Shown here: piece by piece, positions 44,438-51,557 of the stretch
Layout of the letters: each line of letters opens with the position of its first letter
How positions within the stretch are numbered: position 1 is the stretch's first letter
NCBI GenBank assembly: GCA_017792425.1
Contig: CP051233.1
Span: 523,457 to 587,456 of the forward strand
Source of the DNA: Thalassovita sp.
GTDB taxonomy: Bacteria; Pseudomonadota; Alphaproteobacteria; Rhodobacterales; Rhodobacteraceae
DNA length: 64,000 bases
Direction: 5' to 3'
Translations under genes and position numbers: made by a program
Notes under the pieces: model-generated
What the model saw: only the letters and a program-made list of their open reading frames with translations
What the model was told of the DNA's origin: nothing
Databases searched by the model: none

Positions 44438-45412
44438 TCAACTGGACCCGATCAGCACCCCGGCCGCAAAGACCAGCGCACCACCCAGAACGACCTGGAA
44501 CGCCGCCCGGAAAAACGGGGTGTCCATGTACTTGTTCTGAATCCACGCGATTGCCCACAGTTCGAAAAAGACGATGATGAAGGCGGTGATCGTCGCTGTC
44601 CAGAAATCCGGGATCAGGTAGGGCAGGGCATGGCCCAGTCCGCCGACGGCGGTCATGATGCCGGATGCAAATCCGCGCTTCATCGGAGAACCGCGGCCAG
44701 ACAATTCGCCGTCGTCCGATGCTGCCTCGGTAAAGCCCATAGAGATACCCGCCCCGATCGAGGCCGCCAGACCCACAAGGAAAGTTTCCCAAGTGTTCTG
44801 GGTGGCGAAGGCCGCCGCAAAGATCGGCGCAAGCGTCGAGACAGAGCCATCCATCAACCCGGCCAGACCGGGCTGGACCCAGGTCAGCAGGAATTGACGG
44901 TGCGCTGCGCGGTCCTCTGATTCCTTGGCGTCATCATCCAGGTGCTGCTCTTCCAGCTTACCAGCGGTGTGCTGGTGCCCGGCCTCGGCCGCTGCCAGAT
45001 CTCCCAGCAGTTTGCGCGTGTCGGCGTCCTGCGTGCGTTTGGCTGCGGCAAGATAGAAATGCTCGGCCCCGCGTTCCATCGCCTCTGCCTCGGCGCGGAT
45101 CTTTTCGATCCCCAGGTTCTGCATCAACCACACCGGACGCCGGGCATAGAACCCCGCCACATGTTCGCGACGGATCAGCGGTATGACCTTTCCAAAGCGG
45201 CGGCTGTGCAGGTCTATCAGGCGCTGCCGGTGGCCATCTTCTTCTTTGGCCATCTCCTCGAATATCCGGGCGGTGTCGGAAAATTCCTCATGCAGCATCT
45301 GTGCGTAACTGCGATAGATACGGGCGTCGTCCTCCTCGGATGAAATGGCCAGCGCCAGGATTTCCTGTTCGTTCAGATCGCGAAAATGGCGGCGTTGGGA
45401 AAAGAAACGCAT
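44438..45412 (-). CDS. mbfA: Membrane-bound ferritin MbfA (erythrin-vacuolar iron transport family)
   Basis: A 324-residue protein: residues 1-150 form a ferritin-like di-iron domain with repeated Glu/His positions (EEDDARIYRSYAQMLHEEF, EMAKEEDGHRQRLI, EAMERGAEHFYLAA, LAAAEAGHQHTA); residues 170-324 are a VIT1/CCC1-type membrane domain (GLMDGSVSTLAPIFAAAF, GLAASIGAGISMGFTEAASDDG). MbfA exports iron and protects against peroxide in Agrobacterium and Bradyrhizobium, where Irr represses it. An ICE-like box overlaps its ribosome site. Confidence 0.92.
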   Translation of the reverse strand: MRFFSQRRHFRDLNEQEILALAISSEEDDARIYRSYAQMLHEEFSDTARIFEEMAKEEDGHRQRLIDLHSRRFGKVIPLIRREHVAGFYARRPVWLMQNLGIEKIRAEAEAMERGAEHFYLAAAKRTQDADTRKLLGDLAAAEAGHQHTAGKLEEQHLDDDAKESEDRAAHRQFLLTWVQPGLAGLMDGSVSTLAPIFAAAFATQNTWETFLVGLAASIGAGISMGFTEAASDDGELSGRGSPMKRGFASGIMTAVGGLGHALPYLIPDFWTATITAFIIVFFELWAIAWIQNKYMDTPFFRAAFQVVLGGALVFAAGVLIGSS

Positions 45413-45423
45413 GGTGGACCCCC

Positions 45424-45438
45424 TTAGAACGATTCCAG
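45424..45438. promoter_or_regulatory. ICE-like (Irr box) motif upstream of mbfA
   Basis: TTAGAA-CGA-TTCCAGC resembles the iron control element TTTAGAA-N3-TTCTAAA. It begins 12 bp upstream of the mbfA ATG and overlaps AAGGGGG, where a bound repressor would block expression. Confidence 0.5.
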
Positions 45439-45479
45439 CTTATTTTTGTCTCCGGGCGGGTGCAAGACCCCGGGGCCGC

Positions 45480-45509
45480 TTGCTGCGACTGAACCGAACG
45501 GTTTATAAT
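45480..45509 (+). promoter_or_regulatory. Promoter of the tetR-type gene with embedded palindrome
   Basis: TTGCTG (45480-45485), 18-bp spacer, perfect TATAAT (45504-45509). AACCG-AA-CGGTT (45492-45503) is a perfect inverted repeat ending directly at the -10 box, as expected for autorepression. Confidence 0.6.
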
Positions 45510-45536
45510 TGTCAGGCAATACGCAGGGATGCAGGC

Positions 45537-46163
45537 ATGGATCAGGCGGCAAAGCCCATCATACGCACGGGACGGAAGTTCGATCAGGTCTTGGAGGGCG
45601 CACGGAGCGTGTTCATGCGGGACGGGTTCGAAGGGGCCAGCGTGGACGATATCGCGCGCGCCTCTGGCGTCTCCAAGGCGACTCTGTACAGCTATTTCCC
45701 GGACAAACGACTGCTGTTCATGGAAGTCGCCAGCGCCGAATGCAACCGTCAGGCAGAGGAATCGGTTCACCTGATAGATCGCAACGCCCCCGTGCGTGAG
45801 GTGTTGACACAGACGGCGCGGCGGATGATCGGGTTTTTCACCTCTGATTTTTCGCAGAAGATGTTCAGGGTCTGTGTGGCAGAGGCCGATAGGTTCCCAG
45901 AGCTTGGCCGGAAATTCTACGAATCCGGTCCGATGATGGCCCGGTCCCATCTGACCGACTATCTGAAAGAAGCCACCGCGCGGGGCGAATTGACCATTGC
46001 GGATATGACGCTGGCGGCTGACCAGTTCCTGGAGTTGTGCAAGGCGGACATCTTTGCCCGTATCGTGTTCGGCATCACCGTCAGATTCACCTCAGAGGAA
46101 ATCGACCGCGTCGTTTCCGGCGCGGTCGAGACATTCCTGGCGCGTTACGGTGCCAAGGGCTGA
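45537..46163 (+). CDS. TetR family transcriptional regulator
   Basis: A 208-residue repressor. The HTH lies in GASVDDIARASGVSKATLYSYFPDKRLLFMEV; the C-terminal part (MIGFFTSDFSQKMFRVCVAEADRFPELGRKFYESGP) resembles the AefR-like TetR ligand domain. It diverges from mbfA and converges with adhI (stops 3 bp apart). Targets unknown apart from probable self-control. Confidence 0.9.
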   Translation: MDQAAKPIIRTGRKFDQVLEGARSVFMRDGFEGASVDDIARASGVSKATLYSYFPDKRLLFMEVASAECNRQAEESVHLIDRNAPVREVLTQTARRMIGFFTSDFSQKMFRVCVAEADRFPELGRKFYESGPMMARSHLTDYLKEATARGELTIADMTLAADQFLELCKADIFARIVFGITVRFTSEEIDRVVSGAVETFLARYGAKG

Positions 46164-46166
46164 TGC

Positions 46167-47303
46167 TCAGTAGACCACCACGGCGCGGATGGATTTGCCT
46201 TCGTGCATCAGGTCAAAGCCCTTGTTGATCTCATCCAGCGACAGCGTGTGGGTGATCATCGGGTCGATCTCTATCTTGCCGTCCATGTACCAGTCCACGA
46301 ATTTCGGCACGTCGGTGCGGCCCTTGGCTCCGCCGAATGCGGTGCCTTTCCAAACCCGGCCGGTGACCAATTGGAACGGCCGCGTGCTGATTTCGGCCCC
46401 TGCGGGTGCCACCCCGATGATCACAGACACGCCCCAGCCCCGGTGCGAACATTCCAGCGCGTCGCGCATCACCTGCACGTTGCCGGTGGCGTCAAAGGAA
46501 TAGTCGACCCCGCCGAACTGGTCCTTTTCGGTTTTGGTCAGTTCGATGATTGCCTGCGTTACCGACTGGCCTTCGGGCAATTTCGCTGGGTTCACGAAAT
46601 GGGTCATGCCGAACTTCTTTGCCATGTCGGCCTTGTCGTCGTTCAGGTCGACGCCGATGATCATGTCGGCCCCGGCCATGCGCAGGCCCTGGATCACGTT
46701 CAGGCCGATACCACCAAGGCCAAACACGGCCGCCGATGAACCGATTTCCACACCGGCCGTATTGATCACAGCGCCGATGCCGGTGGTCACGCCGCAGCCG
46801 ATATAGCAAATCTTGTCGAAAGGCGCGTCATCACGCACCTTGGCCAGCGCGATTTCCGGCAGGACGGTGTGGTTGGCGAACGTGGAGCAGCCCATGTAGT
46901 GATAGATCGGCGTGCCATCCAACATGCTGAAACGGGTGGTGCCGTCGGGCATCAACCCTTGGCCTTGCGTGTTGCGGATCGCGGTGCACAGGTTCGTCTT
47001 GCCCGACAGGCAGGCGTGGCACTGGCGGCATTCGGGGGTGTACAGCGGGATGACGTGATCGCCGGGTTTCAGTGTGGTAACGCCTTCGCCGACTTCGATC
47101 ACCACACCTGCGCCTTCGTGGCCCAGAATCGAGGGAAACAGCCCCTCGGGATCGGCGCCTGACAGGGTAAATTCATCCGTGTGGCAAATGCCGGTGGCCT
47201 TGATTTCCACCAGTACCTCACCCGCCTTCGGCCCATCCAGGTTCACTTCCATGATTTGCAGTGGTTTGCCCGCTTCCACGGCGACTGCTGCCCTTGTGCG
47301 CAT
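46167..47303 (-). CDS. adhI: S-(hydroxymethyl)glutathione dehydrogenase (class III alcohol dehydrogenase)
   Basis: A 378-residue zinc enzyme oxidising the formaldehyde-glutathione adduct to S-formylglutathione with NAD. Catalytic zinc ligands in TGICHTDEFTLSG and GHEGAGVV, structural zinc cysteines in PECRQCHACLSGKTNLC, NAD fold GLGGIGLNVIQGLRMAGAD. The class III features GMPDGTTRFS-type stretch and YHYMGCSTFANHTV are present. It is 47 bp downstream of a cytochrome c' gene on the same strand. Confidence 0.95.
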   Translation of the reverse strand: MRTRAAVAVEAGKPLQIMEVNLDGPKAGEVLVEIKATGICHTDEFTLSGADPEGLFPSILGHEGAGVVIEVGEGVTTLKPGDHVIPLYTPECRQCHACLSGKTNLCTAIRNTQGQGLMPDGTTRFSMLDGTPIYHYMGCSTFANHTVLPEIALAKVRDDAPFDKICYIGCGVTTGIGAVINTAGVEIGSSAAVFGLGGIGLNVIQGLRMAGADMIIGVDLNDDKADMAKKFGMTHFVNPAKLPEGQSVTQAIIELTKTEKDQFGGVDYSFDATGNVQVMRDALECSHRGWGVSVIIGVAPAGAEISTRPFQLVTGRVWKGTAFGGAKGRTDVPKFVDWYMDGKIEIDPMITHTLSLDEINKGFDLMHEGKSIRAVVVY

Positions 47304-47350
47304 TCTTACTCTCCTTGTCGTAGCTTTGCCGTGCCTGAAATATGGCTGGC

Positions 47351-47788
47351 CTATTTATCAATCCGATAGTCTTTGTGGCATCCGCTGCAGCTTTGCCCGA
47401 TGACCTTCATTCCAGTTTGCACACCCGCAAGACTGCTGACATCCACGGATGCGACGGATTCCGCCATCCCTGCGGCTTGCGCCGAGAAATCTTCCCAATC
47501 CTCCCAGATGGTTGGCAGGGCCTCGCTTTTGGGGTCTTTGGCCGGGTTTTCGAATGCTACCGGAATTCGTGTGGCGGCATTGATCAGGGCCCCTTTTGCT
47601 GCTTCGGCCCGATCAACGTCAAAGCGGGTCGCCCCCTTGGCCATTTTGCCCAGCACCCCGATGCTTTCCTTGATTTCGCCCATCAGGTTCATGCGGGCCA
47701 TGACTTCGGGGTTTTTCACCCCGCCATGCGCCAGGGCGGATCCGGCGGCCAGAATTCCGATCAGTAGAAATGTTGCTTTGAACTGCAT
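47351..47788 (-). CDS. Cytochrome c' (class II c-type cytochrome)
   Basis: A 145-residue periplasmic haem protein. Signal peptide FLLIGILAAGSALA; four-helix bundle pattern with Arg/Met near the N-terminus (MARMNLMGEIKESIGVLGKM) and the haem site CSGCH 12 residues from the C-terminus. Family members bind NO or CO, or carry electrons. Upstream of adhI on the same strand. Confidence 0.9.
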   Translation of the reverse strand: MQFKATFLLIGILAAGSALAHGGVKNPEVMARMNLMGEIKESIGVLGKMAKGATRFDVDRAEAAKGALINAATRIPVAFENPAKDPKSEALPTIWEDWEDFSAQAAGMAESVASVDVSSLAGVQTGMKVIGQSCSGCHKDYRIDK

Positions 47789-47832
47789 GCGTGTCCTCTT
47801 TTCGTCCGGTCAGCATTACCGGCATGAGAGGC

Positions 47833-47870
47833 AAAAAGAAACCGGGCAGAACATATGGGTCCGCCCGGTT
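47833..47870 (-). terminator. Rho-independent terminator of the paa (minus-strand) operon
   Basis: AACCGGGC (47840-47847) / GCCCGGTT (47863-47870) with a 15-nt loop; read on the minus strand the stem is followed by TTTCTTTTT. It lies 26 bp after the paaR stop. Confidence 0.82.
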
Positions 47871-47895
47871 GGTAGTCGGTTGCGGTGTTGAACCC

Positions 47896-48471
47896 CTACA
47901 GCGCCCTAAGCCCGCCAACGACGAAATCGGTGGCCAGACGGGCGTAGGTTGCGCGGTCCATTCCTTTGCCGGGCCGGTGCCACATGTAGAACCAGTTCAG
48001 GATCGCAAAGACGGTCATCGTTGCGGCGCGCAGGCGTTCGGCGTCCCCGGCCAGTGTGGGCTGCACCTGCAGAACGGCTTCGCTCATGATCGTGACCAGT
48101 TCGCGCTGAATCGCGATCAGCGGGGCCTGCTTGTCCCTAGGCAGCACCGCGAGCGCATCAAGCTGCAACTTGTGTTCCGCATCTGCGTCTTCGTAGGCGG
48201 AAAGGACGGCACGGATCAGTTGGCTGATCCCTTCGCCTTCACTGGCTTGCACAAGGTCCAGGAGCGAGCCGAGGTGATCGTCAAGAATGTCGTACAGCAG
48301 ATCCTCTTTGGAGGACCAATAGTGATAGATCAGCGCCTTGGACACACCGCAGGATTTCGCCGCGCCGGTCATGCTGGCGCGGTCGAACCCGTGCTTGGCG
48401 AAATAGGCGGCGGCCCCTTTACGCAGGGCCGTCCGTTTTTCGTCGTGGTCGCGTGCCAGTCCGCGTGCCAT
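47896..48471 (-). CDS. paaR: TetR family regulator PaaR
   Basis: A 191-residue TetR-type repressor with HTH GFDRASMTGAAKSCGVSKALIYHYWSSKEDLLYDIL. Its place directly after paaK (one base overlap) and the palindrome at the head of the paa operons identify it as the phenylacetyl-CoA-responsive PaaR found in alphaproteobacteria and beta-proteobacteria. Name given from context. Confidence 0.82.
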   Translation of the reverse strand: MARGLARDHDEKRTALRKGAAAYFAKHGFDRASMTGAAKSCGVSKALIYHYWSSKEDLLYDILDDHLGSLLDLVQASEGEGISQLIRAVLSAYEDADAEHKLQLDALAVLPRDKQAPLIAIQRELVTIMSEAVLQVQPTLAGDAERLRAATMTVFAILNWFYMWHRPGKGMDRATYARLATDFVVGGLRAL

Positions 48472-49781
48472 CAGCGTTCTTTCGGGCGGTTGTCGATGAT
48501 GCGGACCGCTTTGCCCTCTGACCGCGCTACCTTGCCGGAGGATGCGACATTGACGGTGGCTGTGATGCCAACGTTGGATTTTATCTTGCCCGACAACTGG
48601 CGCGCGGCTGCTTCGATTGCATCTGCTGACACGCCTTCGGCCAGTTCGACATGCACGGTCATCACGTCCATCCGTCCCGGACGGCTGAGTTCGATCTGGA
48701 AGTGCGGTGCAAGGGCAGGCACGTCCATCAGTTGCTCCTCGATCTGTGTGGGGAACACGTTGACGCCGCGCAGGATGATCATATCGTCAGACCGGCCCGT
48801 GATCTTTTCCATCCGGCGCATCGACCGGGCGGTGCCGGGCAGCAGGCGGGTGAGGTCGCGGGTGCGATAGCGAATGATCGGGAAACCTTCCTTGGTCAGC
48901 GAGGTGAACACCAATTCCCCCAACTCGCCATCGGGCAGCACTTCGCCAGTGTTGGGGTCGATCACCTCGGGATAGAAATGGTCTTCCCAGATGTGCAGGC
49001 CATCCTTGGTTTCCACGCATTCGTTGGCGACGCCGGGGCCGATCACTTCGGACAGACCATAGATATCGACAGCGTGCATGTCGAACGCGTCCTCGATTTC
49101 CTTGCGCATGGCGTTTGTCCAAGGCTCGGCCCCGAAAATCCCCACCTTCAACGGGGACTTGCGCGGGTCCAGACCCTGTTTTGCGTATTCATCCAGAATC
49201 GACAAGGCATATGAGGGTGTCACGGTGATCCCGTCTGCGCCGAAATCTTCGATCAGGCGCACCTGGCGCTGGGTCATGCCGCCGGACACCGGAACCACGG
49301 TCAAACCGGCCCGTTCGGCGCCACCATGAATGCCCAGACCACCGGTAAACAGGCCATAGCCATAGGCATTGTGCAACACATCGCCCGCGCGCAGGCCCGA
49401 AGCCCGCAGACAGCGCGCCACTACTTCGGCCCACATGGACAGGTCATTCTTTGTATAGCCGACTACGGTCGGCTGTCCCGTGGTTCCCGAGGATGCGTGC
49501 AGGCGCGCGATTTGCTGACGCGGGACGGCGAACAGGCCGAACGGATAGTTGTCCCGCAGATCCTGTTTGACGGTGAAGGGAAACTTGGCCAGATCGGCCA
49601 GCGACTTCAGATCGTCGGGATGCACGCCCGCCTGATCGAACTTCTTTCTGTAGAAAGGGACGTTGTCATAGGCGTGTTTTAGAGACCATTTCATGCGTTG
49701 CAGTTGCAGCGATGAAATCTCGTCCCGGGACGCAGTTTCAATCGGGTCCAGATCGCCCGGTTTCGGTGACAAATCTTTCAT
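48471..49781 (-). CDS. paaK: Phenylacetate-CoA ligase
   Basis: A 436-residue AMP-forming ligase starting phenylacetate degradation. HASSGTTGQPTVVGYT is the P-loop; IYGLSEVIGPGVANEC, YRTRDLTRLLPG and GRSDDMIILRGVNVFPTQIEE are PaaK-specific. ATG 49781 has GAGGA upstream; the ATG at 49796 itself contains that site. It lies between paaJ and paaR. Confidence 0.95.
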   Translation of the reverse strand: MKDLSPKPGDLDPIETASRDEISSLQLQRMKWSLKHAYDNVPFYRKKFDQAGVHPDDLKSLADLAKFPFTVKQDLRDNYPFGLFAVPRQQIARLHASSGTTGQPTVVGYTKNDLSMWAEVVARCLRASGLRAGDVLHNAYGYGLFTGGLGIHGGAERAGLTVVPVSGGMTQRQVRLIEDFGADGITVTPSYALSILDEYAKQGLDPRKSPLKVGIFGAEPWTNAMRKEIEDAFDMHAVDIYGLSEVIGPGVANECVETKDGLHIWEDHFYPEVIDPNTGEVLPDGELGELVFTSLTKEGFPIIRYRTRDLTRLLPGTARSMRRMEKITGRSDDMIILRGVNVFPTQIEEQLMDVPALAPHFQIELSRPGRMDVMTVHVELAEGVSADAIEAAARQLSGKIKSNVGITATVNVASSGKVARSEGKAVRIIDNRPKER

Positions 49782-49821
49782 GACACATTCCTCCACTAAA
49801 TGTGTTTCGTTCCAGTACGGT

Positions 49822-51015
49822 TCAGACCGCTTCCAGCATCAGGGCGATACCCTGTCCGACACCGATGCACATGGTGCATATCGCCCGCTTGGCGACTGCA
49901 TCCGAAAGGTTGATGGCGGCGGTCAGGGCCAAGCGCGCGCCGGACATGCCCAGCGGGTGGCCAAGCGCGATTGCTCCGCCGTGCGGGTTCACGTGGTCCG
50001 CATCGTCCGGCAGTCCCAGTTGCCGCATAGAGGCCAGACCCTGCGCGGCGAAGGCTTCGTTCAGCTCCAGGAAATCCACGTCGCCGATGCGCAGCCCGTG
50101 GCGGTCCAGCAGGGCTTGGGTTGCCGGGGCCGGGCCGATGCCCATGATGCGCGGCGGTACGCCGACGGTGGCCATCGACACGATCCGGGCCTTCGGAGTC
50201 AGGCCGTATTTTTCGACCGCGTCCTTGCTGGCGATGATCAGCGCCGCCGCCCCGTCATTCACACCCGAGGCATTGCCTGCAGTCACGCTGCCGTTTTCCC
50301 GGAACGGGGTCGGCAGCGAGGCCAGTTTTTCCAGCGTGGTTGCGCGGGGGTGTTCATCGGTGTCCACGATGATAGGGTCACCCTTGCGCTGCGGGATACG
50401 CACGGCTGTGATCTCGCGTGCGAGGCGGCCGGATTCGATGGCCGCGATAGCCTTGGTTTGCGATCGCAGGGCGAACTTGTCCTGATCCTCGCGCGAGATA
50501 TTGAAATCCTCGGCCACGTTTTCAGCGGTTTCGGGCATCGAATGGGTGCCGAACTGCTTGTGCATCGCCTTGTTGACGAAGCGCCAGCCGATGGTGGTGT
50601 CGTAGATTTCGGCGTTGCGGGAAAACGCGCTGGACGCCTTGCCCATCACGAAGGGTGCGCGCGACATCGATTCCACTCCGCCCGCGATGATGACTTCGGC
50701 CTCGCCGCACTTGATCGCCCGTGCGGCGGTCCCCACTGCGTCCAGGCCCGAGCCGCACAAACGGTTCAGCGTGACACCCGGCACACCTTCGCCAAGACCG
50801 GCCAGCAGCGCAGCCATGCGGGCGACGTTGCGGTTGTCCTCTCCGGCGCCGTTGGCGTTGCCCATGATGACTTCGTCCACCTTCAACCCACTGAATGGGG
50901 CGGTGACCTCGCGCATCACATGCGCCAGCATATCATCGGGCCGGACAGAGCTGAGCGCCCCGCCGTAGCGACCGATGGGTGTGCGCAGACCCTCGCATAG
51001 GAATGCCTCTCTCAT
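49822..51015 (-). CDS. paaJ: 3-oxoadipyl-CoA/3-oxo-5,6-dehydrosuberyl-CoA thiolase
   Basis: A 397-residue thiolase beginning MREAFLCEGLRTPIGRYGGALSSVRPDD, the PaaJ/PcaF start. Nucleophile Cys in LNRLCGSGLDAVGTAARAI, His in HGGAIALGHPLGMSGAR, Cys in TMCIGVGQGIA. It performs the thiolytic steps of the phenylacetyl-CoA pathway. PaaI overlaps its start by 4 bp. Confidence 0.92.
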   Translation of the reverse strand: MREAFLCEGLRTPIGRYGGALSSVRPDDMLAHVMREVTAPFSGLKVDEVIMGNANGAGEDNRNVARMAALLAGLGEGVPGVTLNRLCGSGLDAVGTAARAIKCGEAEVIIAGGVESMSRAPFVMGKASSAFSRNAEIYDTTIGWRFVNKAMHKQFGTHSMPETAENVAEDFNISREDQDKFALRSQTKAIAAIESGRLAREITAVRIPQRKGDPIIVDTDEHPRATTLEKLASLPTPFRENGSVTAGNASGVNDGAAALIIASKDAVEKYGLTPKARIVSMATVGVPPRIMGIGPAPATQALLDRHGLRIGDVDFLELNEAFAAQGLASMRQLGLPDDADHVNPHGGAIALGHPLGMSGARLALTAAINLSDAVAKRAICTMCIGVGQGIALMLEAV

Positions 51016-51446
51016 GCTTCATCCTCCTCGAAATGCTGTCCCTTGATCTGTCGCGAAAGCCCCCGGAACAGGGCCACTTTGCGCCCGTCCTCTCCGGTCA
51101 CGACAGCGTCGTAAACGCCTGATCGTCCGGTCAGGGAAACCTCTTGGGCGGTTGCAGTCAGCACCTCGCCCAAGCGGCCTGGGGACAGGAAGGTGATCGA
51201 GTTTTCCTGCGCCACGACCGACTTGTTGTAACTGTTGCAGGCGAAGGCAAAGGCCGAGTCCGCCAGCGTGAAAATATAGCCCCCGTGGCAGATCTGGTGG
51301 CCGTTTACCATGTCTTCGCGTACAGGCATCGTGATTACAGCACGTCCAGGCGCAATCTCCACCAGCGTCATCCCGGCCGCCTGCGTGGCCCGGTCTCCGG
51401 CCCACATTGTTGCCGCGCTGCGTTCTGCTCGTTCCTGGGGTGTCAT
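51012..51446 (-). CDS. paaI: Phenylacetic acid degradation thioesterase PaaI
   Basis: A 144-residue hotdog-fold thioesterase: NGHQICHGGYIFTLADSAFAFACN holds the catalytic Asp, and SITFLSPGRLGEVLTATAQEV follows. PaaI hydrolyses stalled hydroxyphenylacetyl- or ring-opened CoA esters to release CoA. Start ATG 51446 follows AGGAGGAAA. First gene of the minus-strand paa operon, 38 bp from the operator. Confidence 0.92.
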   Translation of the reverse strand: MTPQERAERSAATMWAGDRATQAAGMTLVEIAPGRAVITMPVREDMVNGHQICHGGYIFTLADSAFAFACNSYNKSVVAQENSITFLSPGRLGEVLTATAQEVSLTGRSGVYDAVVTGEDGRKVALFRGLSRQIKGQHFEEDEA

Positions 51447-51483
51447 CCGGTTTCCTCCTGTCGCCTGCCTGACCTTGCACAAA

Positions 51484-51497
51484 ACCGACCGGTCGGT
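51484..51497. promoter_or_regulatory. PaaR-type operator between paaI and paaZ
   Basis: ACCGACCGGTCGGT is a perfect 14-bp palindrome midway between the divergent paaI (51446) and paaZ (51558) starts. It is a typical TetR/PaaR site and would control both transcripts. Confidence 0.8.
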
Positions 51498-51557
51498 CAA
51501 TAGTGTTGCAATAGGAATTATTTTGCTCCATCATGCGGCCAATCTTGGAGGAACCCC

